Shown here piece after piece: positions 45,745-55,053 of a stretch of DNA of 64,000 bases (position 1 is the first letter of the stretch; each line of letters begins with the position of its first letter). Below the pieces are notes generated by a model. It did no database searches and was not told the origin of the DNA. It was given only the letters and a program-made list of their open reading frames with translations. The stretch is from Cohaesibacter intestini (GTDB taxonomy: Bacteria > Pseudomonadota > Alphaproteobacteria > Rhizobiales > Cohaesibacteraceae). The stretch spans positions 372,001-436,000 of the forward strand of contig NZ_QODK01000001.1 in the NCBI RefSeq assembly GCF_003324485.1. The letters run 5' to 3'. The translations under genes and the position numbers were made by a program.

Positions 45745-45800
45745 ATGCATTTTTTTGCAATATTTTGCATGTTATTGCATTTTTACGCAGAATGTTGCAA
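45745..45800. repeat. six 10-bp-phased WTGCAW units upstream of the DeoR-type regulator
   Basis: Hexamers start exactly every 10 bp: ATGCAT at 45745, TTGCAA at 45755, TTGCAT at 45765, TTGCAT at 45775, a degenerate ACGCAG at 45785, and TTGCAA at 45795. Spacers are T-rich. The array lies between the divergent regulator and oxidoreductase genes. It could be a multi-site operator or a phased bent segment. Confidence 0.7.
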
Positions 45801-45926
45801 GTTCTTTTTGGTCACGCGGGTCAAAGATGTCCGCATTGATGCAAGAGACAAACTGTAGTTTAGTGAGCAGAGGACTGTTTTGTCGCCACATTCGCGTTTT
45901 GGCGGATAACAGATAGGGAGAAAATA

Positions 45927-46913
45927 ATGATCCGTTGGGGAATCCTGAGCACAGCAAAAATCGCCCGAGAGCATTTGGTCCCGGCCATTCAACAGGCCCG
46001 CAATGGCACTTTGCAGGCCGTTGCCAGCCGCCATCAGGACAAGGCCGATGCCTTTGCCCGGCAGTTTGGTATTCCGGAGGCCTTTGGCAGCTACGAGGCG
46101 ATGCTGGCAAGTGACAGCATTGATGCGGTCTATGTGCCGCTGCCGACCTCGCAGCATGTGGAATGGAGCCTGAAAGCGCTTGCGGCGGGCAAGCATGTGC
46201 TGTGCGAGAAGCCGATTTCACTGCATGCCAAGGAGATCGAACCGATCATTGCCGAGCGCAACCGCACTGGTCTGTTGGCGAGCGAAGCCTTCATGGTCAC
46301 CTATCATCCGCAATGGCATAAAGTTCGCGCCTTGTTGGCGGACGGGGCCATCGGCACGCTGCGGCATATTCAGGGGGCCTTCACCTATTTCAATGTCGAT
46401 CCGTCCAACATGCGCAACCAGTTGGAGCTGGGCGGCGGCGGCCTGCCGGATATCGGCGTTTATCCGACCGTTACGGCACGCTTTGCCACCGGCAAAGATC
46501 CGGTTCGGGCGCGGGCCTCGATCATTCGGGATCCGAACTTCGGTACCGATATCTATGCCAATTGCCAGTATGATTTTGGCAGTTTCGACATGACCTTTTA
46601 TTGCGGCACCCAGCTGGCAGCGCGTCAGGTGATGGTGTTCCATGGGGACAAGGGCTTCATCGAAGTGACAGCGCCTTTCAATGCCGACCTTTATGAAGCG
46701 GTGGATGTTTGCCTTTACAATGCCAGCCATTCCGAAGTGCAACGCTGGAATTTCCGCGGCATCAATCAGTATCGCGAAGAAATCGAGACGATCGGCGATC
46801 ATCTGGCAGGAAAGACCAAGGAAATTTTCAGCCTTGAAAGCTCGGTCATCAATCAGGCGGCGATCGACGCCCTGTATGAAGCCGACCTCACCGATGGCTG
46901 GGTGACAATCTGA
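45927..46913 (+). CDS. Gfo/Idh/MocA-family oxidoreductase
   Basis: The 328-residue enzyme has a Rossmann start R-W-G-I-L-S-T-A-K-I-A near residue 3 for NAD(P), the H-V-L-C-E-K-P-I-S motif near residue 92 with the conserved Lys, and the carboxy-terminal beta-sheet domain with G-G-G-G-L-P-D-I-G-V-Y-P near 170. Members oxidise or reduce sugars, inositols or related polyols; the substrate is not evident. GGGAG precedes the ATG. It is divergent from the DeoR-type regulator and is probably controlled by it. A perfect terminator follows. Confidence 0.88.
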   Translation: MIRWGILSTAKIAREHLVPAIQQARNGTLQAVASRHQDKADAFARQFGIPEAFGSYEAMLASDSIDAVYVPLPTSQHVEWSLKALAAGKHVLCEKPISLHAKEIEPIIAERNRTGLLASEAFMVTYHPQWHKVRALLADGAIGTLRHIQGAFTYFNVDPSNMRNQLELGGGGLPDIGVYPTVTARFATGKDPVRARASIIRDPNFGTDIYANCQYDFGSFDMTFYCGTQLAARQVMVFHGDKGFIEVTAPFNADLYEAVDVCLYNASHSEVQRWNFRGINQYREEIETIGDHLAGKTKEIFSLESSVINQAAIDALYEADLTDGWVTI

Positions 46914-46939
46914 CGTCAGCAAGCCACGGCTTGCAAAGA

Positions 46940-46978
46940 AAAAGGGCATTTCCTTTTCAGGAAATGCCCTTTTGTTTT
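46940..46978 (+). terminator. terminator of the Gfo/Idh/MocA gene (bidirectional)
   Basis: AAAAGGGCATTTCC and GGAAATGCCCTTTT form a perfect 14-bp stem with a TTTTCA loop, followed by GTTTTT. It lies 27 bp after the stop and 22 bp beyond the convergent acetate transporter stop. Confidence 0.9.
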
Positions 46979-46994
46979 TCCGTAAGGGATCAGC

Positions 46995-47621
46995 TTATTC
47001 AGCCGGAGCCATTGGAGGCTTTTTGCTCTGACCGAGCAACTCGGCTGGATGATTCTGTACCCACGGCTTGCCCATTGGCAGAATTTCGTGGCCATAGACA
47101 TCCTTCAGGATGGCGCCGATCATCATGTACCATGCGCCGAAGGCACAGCCGATCAGAACGAAGGCAGCAACGGTGTTCATCACTGGGAAGCCAAAGTGGC
47201 CAATATCAAGCAGGATGAAGCCAGCCAGCAGCAGCGCGAAAGTGGTTGCCATGGCGCCGTGGACACGGATCGCACCCATCATCATGAAGACGGTGTAGAT
47301 GGTCCAGGCAACGAGGAACCAGCCAATATCGGTGGCCGAGCTTGCGAAAACGCCATAATGGTTGCCCATGAAGATCAGGCACAGGGCGATCCAGAATGCA
47401 CCATAGGAAGCGAAGGCACTGTAACCGAAATGGTTACCCGTTTTCTGCTCCTGGAAGCCAGCAATCATCTGGGCAAGACCGCCATAGATGAAACCAACCC
47501 AGACAACAGGGCCGGTTTCAATCAGGCCGAGATTGTGGATTTGCAGCAAGAAAGTGGTAAGGGCAAAGCCACCCAGACCGACAACGGCAGGGTTTGCATT
47601 GATAGCACCTTTAGAAGACAT
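46995..47621 (-). CDS. acetate uptake transporter, GPR1/FUN34/YaaH (SatP) family
   Basis: The 208-residue membrane protein has six helices and the family start N-P-A-V-V-G-L-G-G-F-A-L-T-T (the N-P-x-P-L-G-L-x-x-F motif). G-x-A-Q-M-I-A-G-F near residue 50 and S-Y-G-A-F-W near 77 are also typical. SatP-like proteins move acetate and succinate across the inner membrane. GGGAG lies 8 nt before the ATG at 47621. Acetate handling would fit the citrate lyase operon 6 kb away, which yields acetate, but no direct link is visible. Confidence 0.9.
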   Translation of the reverse strand: MSSKGAINANPAVVGLGGFALTTFLLQIHNLGLIETGPVVWVGFIYGGLAQMIAGFQEQKTGNHFGYSAFASYGAFWIALCLIFMGNHYGVFASSATDIGWFLVAWTIYTVFMMMGAIRVHGAMATTFALLLAGFILLDIGHFGFPVMNTVAAFVLIGCAFGAWYMMIGAILKDVYGHEILPMGKPWVQNHPAELLGQSKKPPMAPAE

Positions 47622-47977
47622 GTCAGATACTCCCGCTTGTAAAAGCTTTGTCTGTCTGAGGTAATTCACGTTAAACTTTCGTCTGAATACCCAGTTGAAA
47701 CGAAAGAGACAACCTGTCTTTTGGAAGGTGTTTTTGTGTGTTTTCAGTATTTCATATGGCTTAATACTTAAAATCTTCCCTCTTTACCTAGGTAGATACA
47801 CTTGTTTTCAAGAAACCTAGCCATTATGCCAGTCGATTTTTCACAGCAAAAAGCGCCTTGCAACGTTTCAAATGCTGCTTTTATGCGCTTTTTCCGGACC
47901 TTTAAAGCAACAACAAAGCCGGGATCCATAGGATCCCGGCTTGCACATTTCATCACACTGGTCTGAGATGACCCGAC
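47622..47977. other. intergenic region
   Basis: This 356-bp spacer holds the promoter region of the acetate transporter (AT-rich near 47720-47780) and the terminator of the symporter at 47916-47942. No gene is supported. Confidence 0.5.
47916..47942 (-). terminator. terminator of the alanine/glycine symporter gene
   Basis: AAGCCGGGATCC and GGATCCCGGCTT form a perfect 12-bp stem around ATA, 35 bp after the stop. On the minus strand TGTTGTTG follows, so the U-run is imperfect. Confidence 0.75.
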
Positions 47978-49408
47978 TTACTTGCCGCTATATTCATTCC
48001 ATGCGGTGCGATCAACATTGAGATCGGGGAACTTGTCCGGATCAAAGACCGGACGCTCGACGCCCGCTTTCAACTGATCCCGGAAATCCTTCAGGATTCG
48101 CAGGCAAGTCGGCAGCAGCATCATGATCACCACAAGGTTGACCACGGCCAGCACACCCATCAGCGGATCGGAGAAGAAGAAGACCGAGGTCGCACCCGGT
48201 GCAACAGCCCCAAGGAAGACAACGCAAACCACCAATATGCGCAGGATCGTCAGAGAAGCCGCACTTGAAGTGATGACGGTCAGTGCATTCTCACCCAGAT
48301 AGTAATTGTAGATGATGGAGCTGAAGGCAAACAGCAGGATCATCAGGGAGAGATAATATTGCGACCATTCACCGAGATGGTAAACCAGAGACTGCTGGGT
48401 GAGTACCACACCGTCGATATTCTCCGCACCCGGCACATAGACATTGCCCAACAGAATGACAAAGGCAGTGCAAGAGCAAATGAAAATGGTATCGATGAAG
48501 ACCGACAGCGACTGGGTGATGCCCTGACTGATCGGATGGCGCACATGGGCCGTTGCAGCGACGTTCGGTGCAGACCCCAGACCGGCCTCGTTGGAGAAGA
48601 GCCCACGGCGCAGCCCCTGCGCAATCGCGGCCCCCATGCCACCGCCCACGGCTTCCTTCAGACCAAAGGCATTCATCACGATGTCGGTCAGGATCCGTGG
48701 CACTTCGGTGATGTTCAACACGATAACAACGAGTGCCATGGTGATATAGCCTACGGCCATGATCGGGACGACAACGTCGGCGGCTTTGGCGATGCGCTTG
48801 ATGCCACCAAAGACAATGAAGGCAGTCACGATGGCGAGACCTGCACCGGTGATGTAGCGGCTGATGCCTACGGAATCGACCAGAGCACCGGCAACCGTGT
48901 TGCCCTGGAAGGCGTTGAAGCCAAAGCCAAAGGCGGCAATCAGGCAGACACCATAAAGGACCGCCAGCCAGCGATAGTTGGCCCCGAGACCAAAGATGAT
49001 GGAACGGGCCGGGCCGCCACGAAAATGCCCGTCGGGCTCGCGTCGCTTGTAAAGCTGGGCCAGAGAGCATTCAACAAGGCTGGTGGCCATGCCGACCAGA
49101 GCAATGGCCCACATCCAGAAGACCGCCCCAGACCCGCCAAGGGTGATGGCCACGGCCACACCGGCAATGTTGCCGCCACCAACACGCCCACCAACGGACA
49201 GCAGCAGGGCTGCGCGTGCGGTAATGGCATTCGGATCTGCGGACTGGTTCTTGCCAGACAGGACCCGGAACATGCGACCAAAAAACTCGAACTGGACGAA
49301 TCCGGTCAATGCAGTGATGAAAATACCAAAGACGACCAGAAGCGGGATCAGAGACCACCCCCAAGTGAGATCGCCGATCAGGCCGAAGAAGCTCTCAATA
49401 TATTGCAT
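47978..49408 (-). CDS. alanine or glycine:cation symporter (AGCS family)
   Basis: The 476-residue membrane protein has about eleven helices. It shows the AGCS markers V-G-G-R-V-G-G-G-N-I-A-G-V-A near residue 72, G-G-P-A-R-S near 130, G-L-R-R-G-L-F-S-N-E-A-G-L-G-S-A-P near 268 and E-N-A-L near 372. It imports alanine or glycine with sodium or protons. GGAG precedes the ATG. It is monocistronic with its own terminator. Confidence 0.92.
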   Translation of the reverse strand: MQYIESFFGLIGDLTWGWSLIPLLVVFGIFITALTGFVQFEFFGRMFRVLSGKNQSADPNAITARAALLLSVGGRVGGGNIAGVAVAITLGGSGAVFWMWAIALVGMATSLVECSLAQLYKRREPDGHFRGGPARSIIFGLGANYRWLAVLYGVCLIAAFGFGFNAFQGNTVAGALVDSVGISRYITGAGLAIVTAFIVFGGIKRIAKAADVVVPIMAVGYITMALVVIVLNITEVPRILTDIVMNAFGLKEAVGGGMGAAIAQGLRRGLFSNEAGLGSAPNVAATAHVRHPISQGITQSLSVFIDTIFICSCTAFVILLGNVYVPGAENIDGVVLTQQSLVYHLGEWSQYYLSLMILLFAFSSIIYNYYLGENALTVITSSAASLTILRILVVCVVFLGAVAPGATSVFFFSDPLMGVLAVVNLVVIMMLLPTCLRILKDFRDQLKAGVERPVFDPDKFPDLNVDRTAWNEYSGK

Positions 49409-49888
49409 GTTTTACTCCAAATGGTTCTGCTGGTCGGGTGGCCTTTTTCACGCCTTTGTTGACCCTGTAGGCAGATCATATTGGCGCAAGGATTTGCCGG
49501 CTCTCTTGACCAGCCAACAGCAATCAACATTCCATCCCGCTCACACCCCAACAATGTGTTACGAGACGATGACCAAACCTAAACAAAATCTTAAGGTCGC
49601 GCCTTACCAAAGTTTAACAATGCACAAGCCTTTGCCCTTTTTTTTGGCAAAAACCCGCTAAATGGCTGCAAAATTGGGCAGTAATTTCGAATATATTGGA
49701 GCAATTGCGGCGACGGACTGTCGCGCATGAGCCAGAACTAGGAATTTGTTCCTTTTATTGATCGCCCATAAAAAAGGGCCTGCACATACGTACAGGCCCC
49801 AATCTGACTTGCCAAAATCCAGACGGCTTGCGGCCCAAAGGGAGCCGATCGCACGTCTAATTCGGGATATCACCCCTGATTTGCTGGT
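49409..49888. other. intergenic region
   Basis: This 480-bp spacer holds the promoter of the symporter and the tct terminator at 49776-49799. TTTGCC and GGCAAA flank a T-run at 49631-49651. No gene is supported. Confidence 0.5.
49776..49799 (-). terminator. terminator of the tctCBA operon
   Basis: GGGCCTG (49776-49782) and CAGGCCC (49793-49799) form a 7-bp stem with a 10-nt loop. On the minus strand TTTTTTA follows, the classical form, 90 bp after tctA. Confidence 0.82.
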
Positions 49889-51430
49889 TTAGGGTGCAAT
49901 CTCTTCTTCTGCTTCTTTGGCAAGCTTCTTCATTTTCTTGGGCAGGATGCGACCGACGAAGATCGGCAGAACGAAGCCGATGACAGCCACAGCCCAGAGG
50001 CTGAGTGACAATGGGCTTTGGAACAGCACCGACCAGTCGCCATCCGAGATGGTGACCGCGCGACGCAAGTTCACTTCCATATTGTTGCCCAGCAGAACGC
50101 CCAGAATCACAGGCACCAAGGGCACATCCAGCTTTCTAAGCGCCCAGCCAATGATGCCGAACATAACCATGATGGTCAAATCGAAGCTCGACCCGGCAAT
50201 GCCATAAATACCGACAAAGCTGATCATGGCAACCGCAGGCATCAGGATCCGCGGCGGGACCAGCAGGATGCGGATGAAGATCCCGACGAATGGAATATTC
50301 AGCAGCAACAGGATGATGTTGGCAATGAACAAAGCCGCAATCAAACCCCAGACCACATCCGGATTGTTGTTGAACAACAATGGGCCGGGGGTGATGTTCA
50401 GGGCCAGCAGAACGGCGAGCAGCACGGCCGTGGTGCCGGAACCGGGCACACCAAGCGCCAGCATTGGCACCAAGGCACCACCTGCGGCAGCGTTGTTGCC
50501 AGCTTCAGGCGCAGCAACACCGCGAGGATCGCCATTGCCGAAGGTACCATCCTTGTCGCAAATGCGCTTTTCCATCGAATAGGACAGGAAAGAGCCAAGC
50601 GACGCACCGGCACCGGGCAGAACCCCGGCAATGAAGCCAACGATCGTCGAGCGGATGGTTGGCATGATGCTGCTTTTCATGGTCTGCTTTGACGGGGTCA
50701 GGCGACCCAGTTCGACCTTTTTGCCTTCCACATCAGACGCACCGTGACGATGCTCGATGAAGATAAAGACTTCAGAGAGGGCAAACAGACCGACGATGGC
50801 AACCAGGAAGTCGATGCCGTCGTAGAAATGAACCATGCCGAAGGTAAAGCGCGGCACACCGGTCTGGGTGTCAACGCCCACCATGGCGAGGCCAAGCCCG
50901 AGCATCGCGGCGAGTGCGGCTTTGCCCTGGTTTTTCGACGACACACCGCCAAGGGTGGCAAAGGCCAGCACGAACAGGGCGAAATATTCCGCAGGCCCGA
51001 AGGCCAGAGCGATTTTCACCAGCTGAGGTGCCAGCAGAACCAGCCCGATCGTGGCCATGAAGGAGCCGAAGAAAGACGCGAAGCCGGAAAGGGCAAGCGC
51101 TTCACCACCACGTCCCTGCTTGGCCATCGGATGGCCATCGATACAAGTCATCAAGGCCGGTGCATCACCGGGAATGTTGAGCAGGATCGAGGAAATACGA
51201 CCGCCATACATGGCGCCATAATAAACCGATGTCAGCAGAATCAACGAGGGCGTGGCACCAAGACCAAGGGTAAAGGCCAGCGGAATGAGAATGGCAACGC
51301 CGTTCGAGGGACCAAGACCCGGCAGGGCCCCCATGACGGTGCCCAGAAAGCAACCCAGCAGAGCCAGAAGCAAATTCTGCCATGTCATCGCAACCACGAA
51401 GCCATCGGCAAGCGAGGAGAAGGTTTCCAT
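49889..51430 (-). CDS. tctA: tripartite tricarboxylate transporter permease TctA
   Basis: The 513-residue large membrane subunit has the TctA signature P-G-L-G-P-S-N-G-V-A near residue 38 and G-G-R-I-S-S-I-L-L-N-I-P-G-D-A near 75. The repeated G-V-L-P-G-A-G-A-S near residue 270 and V-P-G-S-G-T-T-A-V-L near 335 follow. It forms the channel for proton- or sodium-driven uptake of citrate or similar tricarboxylates with TctB and the receptor TctC. AGGAG precedes the ATG at 51430, 12 bp after tctB. Confidence 0.94.
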   Translation of the reverse strand: METFSSLADGFVVAMTWQNLLLALLGCFLGTVMGALPGLGPSNGVAILIPLAFTLGLGATPSLILLTSVYYGAMYGGRISSILLNIPGDAPALMTCIDGHPMAKQGRGGEALALSGFASFFGSFMATIGLVLLAPQLVKIALAFGPAEYFALFVLAFATLGGVSSKNQGKAALAAMLGLGLAMVGVDTQTGVPRFTFGMVHFYDGIDFLVAIVGLFALSEVFIFIEHRHGASDVEGKKVELGRLTPSKQTMKSSIMPTIRSTIVGFIAGVLPGAGASLGSFLSYSMEKRICDKDGTFGNGDPRGVAAPEAGNNAAAGGALVPMLALGVPGSGTTAVLLAVLLALNITPGPLLFNNNPDVVWGLIAALFIANIILLLLNIPFVGIFIRILLVPPRILMPAVAMISFVGIYGIAGSSFDLTIMVMFGIIGWALRKLDVPLVPVILGVLLGNNMEVNLRRAVTISDGDWSVLFQSPLSLSLWAVAVIGFVLPIFVGRILPKKMKKLAKEAEEEIAP

Positions 51431-51442
51431 CAACAGATCTCC

Positions 51443-51874
51443 TTAGAAGCCAAGTGGACCCTTGGCCAGCGACAGGCCAAAGATGAGGTGGAAGATGACA
51501 TAGATGCTTGCAGAAATCGAAATCCCAACGATCACGGACTGGATCGGTGTGGACCCCAGACGCCAGGTCAGGTAGGCCGATGCGACAGCGGTCGAAATGG
51601 CAAAGCCAACAACAGGCAGCAGTTCGGCATAGGCAAGCATCACGACGAGCGCGGCGAAGATTTCAGCCAGACGCTTGACATTTGGCCAGTCCGGCTCGGA
51701 ATCCGGTTTGAGGATAATCGAGAGGCTGGAAATCGCCAAAATCGCTGAAATGATCAGCGGAAAGGCCTTTGGGCCAACCGAGTCGGACAAGAAACTTTCC
51801 TGAATCTGCAAGGCAGAATAGGCAAAGAGTACTGCTAGCAGGAGCCCCACGGCTCCAAATATACGATCACTCAT
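51443..51874 (-). CDS. tctB: tripartite tricarboxylate transporter small subunit TctB
   Basis: The 143-residue protein has four hydrophobic helices and the TctB opening S-D-R-I-F-G-A-V-G-L-L-L, with G-P-K-A-F-P near residue 32. It is poorly conserved but always lies between tctC and tctA, as here. GAGGGG precedes the ATG at 51874. The preceding tctC stop is 86 bp upstream. Confidence 0.9.
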   Translation of the reverse strand: MSDRIFGAVGLLLAVLFAYSALQIQESFLSDSVGPKAFPLIISAILAISSLSIILKPDSEPDWPNVKRLAEIFAALVVMLAYAELLPVVGFAISTAVASAYLTWRLGSTPIQSVIVGISISASIYVIFHLIFGLSLAKGPLGF

Positions 51875-51960
51875 GATCCCCTCATATGGGTAGAAAGAGC
51901 GGCGGGAGACCACGGCGGGTCACGGGGCACACCCCGGACACCGCCGCAGCAAGGTTGGGA

Positions 51961-52944
51961 TTAGCGGATAATGCCAATGTCCCGGGAGATTTTCTGAATG
52001 GTGGCGACAGATTCGCTAACGAATTTCTCGAATTCGGCACCCTGCAGATCCAATGGCGCCAGGCCATTGTTTTTCATGACGGCTTTCCATGCGTCAGACG
52101 CATAGAGTTCGTCAATTTTGGCAACCCAAGCTTCATACGCTTCGTCGCTCATGTCTTTTGGAGCATAGAAACCGCGCCAGTTGGCACCAATCGCATCAAC
52201 GCCCTGTTCCTTGGCGGTTGGGAAGGCAGCATAGTCGCCATCAAGACGCTCTGGGGACAGAACGGCAATCACGCGAATATCGCCGGAATCAACAAAGCCC
52301 TTGGCTTCGGAGATGTCACCGGAGAAAGCCTGTACGGAGCCAGCCAGCAGCTGGGTAACCGCTTCACCACCACCAGCAAAGGCGATGTATTTCACTTTGC
52401 GAACATCTTCAATGCCAGCCGCATTGGCTGCAATCAGGACCTTGAGATGGTCCCAACCACCCACGGCGGAGCCGCCGGCGACAGCGATGGAAGCCGGATT
52501 GGCTTTCATTTTTTCGAGCAGCTCAGGCAGGGTCTTGATGTCACTTTTTGAAGACACGGCAATCACGCCATAATCAGCGCCGATCGCACCAACCCAGCGA
52601 ACCTGATCCATGGTGTTGCCTGGATAGGCACCCTGAGCCAGACGGGTTGCCGTTGCAGACGAGGCTGCAATGATAAGATCATTGTCATCACCGCGCTTGT
52701 TGACGACTTCAGCGTAAGCCACGCCGCCACCGCCACCGGAGAGGTTGACAACCTGCATGGTCGATTTGATCAGGCCAAGATCCTGAAGCGACTTGCCCAC
52801 CTGACGGCAAGTGAAATCCCAACCACCACCTGGGTTGGCTGGCGCGATGCATTCCGGGCTTTCAGGTTCGAACGCTTGAACAGAGGCTGGAACAAGGGCC
52901 AGACCCGCGACAGCAATCGCTGTGCGAACGATTTTCGAGATCAT
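51961..52944 (-). CDS. tctC: tripartite tricarboxylate transporter receptor TctC (Bug family)
   Basis: The 327-residue periplasmic receptor has a Sec signal (M-I-S-K-I start, cleavage near V-Q-A-F, about residue 24). It has the Bug-family N-P-G-G-G-W-D-F near residue 38, V-V-N-L-S-G-G-G-G-G near 65 and the A-G-G-S-A-V-G-G-W-D-H block near 135. It should bind citrate or a related carboxylate. GGAGG precedes the ATG. It leads tctCBA and is divergent from the citrate lyase operon, which strongly suggests citrate as substrate. Confidence 0.92.
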   Translation of the reverse strand: MISKIVRTAIAVAGLALVPASVQAFEPESPECIAPANPGGGWDFTCRQVGKSLQDLGLIKSTMQVVNLSGGGGGVAYAEVVNKRGDDNDLIIAASSATATRLAQGAYPGNTMDQVRWVGAIGADYGVIAVSSKSDIKTLPELLEKMKANPASIAVAGGSAVGGWDHLKVLIAANAAGIEDVRKVKYIAFAGGGEAVTQLLAGSVQAFSGDISEAKGFVDSGDIRVIAVLSPERLDGDYAAFPTAKEQGVDAIGANWRGFYAPKDMSDEAYEAWVAKIDELYASDAWKAVMKNNGLAPLDLQGAEFEKFVSESVATIQKISRDIGIIR

Positions 52945-53659
52945 GTGAATTCCTCCAAATTCGGCCTGCCTTCAATGGCATTGGCCATCTCACAAAGGAA
53001 TACGTTACGTTGCGAGCCTGTCACCAAGCTGACATGCTGCAAGGTCACCGGTTCCAAGCGGGTCAACGCTTTTGGCGTAAATCTTGGGAATCTTGTCCCA
53101 AATTCGGTTAGACTTTGATTTAGTTCGATTTTTCGGAATTTCTTTCGATAGATTTCAGGCGTCAGCAATGATCGAAAAAAAAACATGTTCCCTGTTGGAA
53201 TCTTTTGCCTCCCCCCCCTTGCCGCCCGTGCAATATGTCAGGGCCCCCACCGTCAGAGTGCAACTTGCTTTGGATTTCGCAAAAAGGTGCTGTTTCGCAA
53301 ACGACCAAAAGCCACGTATAGTGGCTGCTTGATCGACAGCGCCGGGGAACAAAAACGCATAGCTGCCCTGACGTCACTTTTCGGTTCACGGGTCATTTTT
53401 GTCAGGAAAATGACAGGTTTTCCGACTAAAGTGTCAGATGCAAAAGACAGCCTTGTCGCCTGATATGCGGCCCTGTCTTCCGGCGCTGCGTGAAGCCCAT
53501 GACGAGCGGCGTATGGCTTTGCCATTCCGCTCCCATTGACAGCTCCAACGAAAGGCCGGTTGATGCGGCAATGCAGCCCAATCGTTTGGCAAGGTCATAC
53601 CGTGGATCGCGGCATGGGCCAGCCCTCCACCGACCAATATTCTGTCAAGCGAAGGAACG
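52945..53659. promoter_or_regulatory. long divergent region tctC / citC
   Basis: At 715 bp this is the longest non-coding stretch in the window. I see no convincing protein gene. TGTCA-GGAAAA-TGACA (53400-53415) is a 5+6+5 palindrome, and GTC-GGAAAA with TTTTCC-GAC (53401-53426) gives an overlapping alternative hairpin. The two-component regulators often found with Tct or Cit genes (TctDE, CitAB) are not in the window. A small RNA or long leader is possible but unsupported. Confidence 0.45.
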
Positions 53660-54706
53660 ATGCTCGTGAGTGACGGATTGGATTTTTACACGGTGGAGCC
53701 TGCCGCCGATCCTGAAGCACGCAGGGAGATTGTGGCCTTCCTCGCCGCCTGCGACCTCGACTTCGAAGAGCAGATCGAAGCCATGGTGCTGTGCCGCGAG
53801 AATGACCAGCTCGTCGCCTGCGCTGGCCTTGATAAAGGCATCATCAAGGATGTGGCCATCAGTCCGGCCCTGCGCGGCACATCGCTGAGCCTGCGTCTGG
53901 TCAGCGAAATCATCTACCTTGCCCATAGTCGTCAGTACAAGACCCTGTTTGTCTATACCGAGCCGCATAATGCGGATTTCTTCGTTGGGTGCGGTTTTTA
54001 TCCGCTGGTCGAGGTGCCGGGGCAGACAACCTTGATGGAGAATTCTCCAGTAGGAATGAAATCCTATTGTCAGGAACTGGCTAAAAAACGGGTTGAGGGT
54101 GACATCATCGGTTGCGTGGTCGCCAACGCCAATCCCTTTACCCGTGGTCACCTCTATCTGATCGAACAGGCAGCCAAGGCCAGCGACTGGCTGCATTTGT
54201 TCATCGTGTCCGAAGATGCTTCCCTGTTCAGCTACGAAGACCGTCTGGCGCTGGCGCGACAGAATGTTGGCCATATCCCGAACCTCACCCTGCATGAGGG
54301 CTCCAAATATATGGTCTCGCGCGCCACCTTCCCGGCCTATTTCTTCAAGGACAAGGGTATGGTTGGCAAGTGCCGTACGGCCGTTGATCTGTTGCTGTTC
54401 CGCAGATATATCGCACCGGCACTTGGTATTACCCATCGCTTTGTCGGGACCGAGCCTTTCTGTGACACCACCCGCAAATATAATGAAGACATGAAACACT
54501 GGCTGCAAGACCCTCTGCGCAAGGCGGAGCCGGTGCATGTCGTTGAAATGGAACGCACGCGCCTCGATGATATCGCCATTTCGGCGTCCGAAGTGCGGCG
54601 TCTGCTCAATCAGAATCATATGGAGCGCATTCAAAGCCTTGTCCCCCCTGCGACCTACGATCTGATCGTCAGCAAATATGTCGCCAAGGTGCAGCAACAA
54701 GCCTAA
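53660..54706 (+). CDS. citC: [citrate (pro-3S)-lyase] ligase
   Basis: The 348-residue enzyme acetylates the thiol of the citrate lyase prosthetic group using ATP and acetate, switching the lyase on. An amino-terminal GNAT-like domain (about 1-130, A-I-S-P-A-L-R-G-T-S-like acetyl-CoA loop) is followed by a nucleotidyltransferase domain with N-A-N-P-F-T-R-G-H-L near residue 155 and I-S-A-S-E-V-R-R near 312. GAAGGA precedes the ATG. It is the first gene of citCDEFGX. Confidence 0.93.
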   Translation: MLVSDGLDFYTVEPAADPEARREIVAFLAACDLDFEEQIEAMVLCRENDQLVACAGLDKGIIKDVAISPALRGTSLSLRLVSEIIYLAHSRQYKTLFVYTEPHNADFFVGCGFYPLVEVPGQTTLMENSPVGMKSYCQELAKKRVEGDIIGCVVANANPFTRGHLYLIEQAAKASDWLHLFIVSEDASLFSYEDRLALARQNVGHIPNLTLHEGSKYMVSRATFPAYFFKDKGMVGKCRTAVDLLLFRRYIAPALGITHRFVGTEPFCDTTRKYNEDMKHWLQDPLRKAEPVHVVEMERTRLDDIAISASEVRRLLNQNHMERIQSLVPPATYDLIVSKYVAKVQQQA

Positions 54707-54756
54707 CAAGACCGCCGGGATCTCCGACGGCGCCACGAAATCGAGAGGAAAGATAT

Positions 54757-55053
54757 ATGAAGATCGTACAGGAGGCGTTGGCGGGAACACTCGAATCGAG
54801 CGATCTCTTCGTCAGGGTCTCGCCTATAGACGGCCCGTTGGAAGTGATCGTCCAGAGTGAAGTCGAACATCAGTTCGGCGATCAGATCCGCAAGGTCATC
54901 GGCGAGGTGCTGGAAAAACTTGGTGTCACGTCCGGGGCCACCTTGATCGTTGAAGACAAGGGCGCGCTGGATTGCGTCATCCAAGCCCGGGTTGAGGCCG
55001 CGATCATGCGGGCCGCTGGAAGCCCGAAGGTTGAATGGGAGGCTTTGTCATGA
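54757..55053 (+). CDS. citD: citrate lyase acyl carrier protein (gamma subunit)
   Basis: The 98-residue protein carries the 2'-(5''-phosphoribosyl)-3'-dephospho-CoA group on a serine, here in A-G-T-L-E-S-S-D near residue 14. Length and sequence fit CitD. It lies 50 bp after citC and overlaps citE by 4 bp (ATGA). Confidence 0.94.
   Translation: MKIVQEALAGTLESSDLFVRVSPIDGPLEVIVQSEVEHQFGDQIRKVIGEVLEKLGVTSGATLIVEDKGALDCVIQARVEAAIMRAAGSPKVEWEALS

Noticed and set aside
53084-53525. Several 80-90 codon open frames in the tctC/citC spacer
   Set aside because: They are on both strands, overlap each other, lack ribosome-binding sites and resemble no family.
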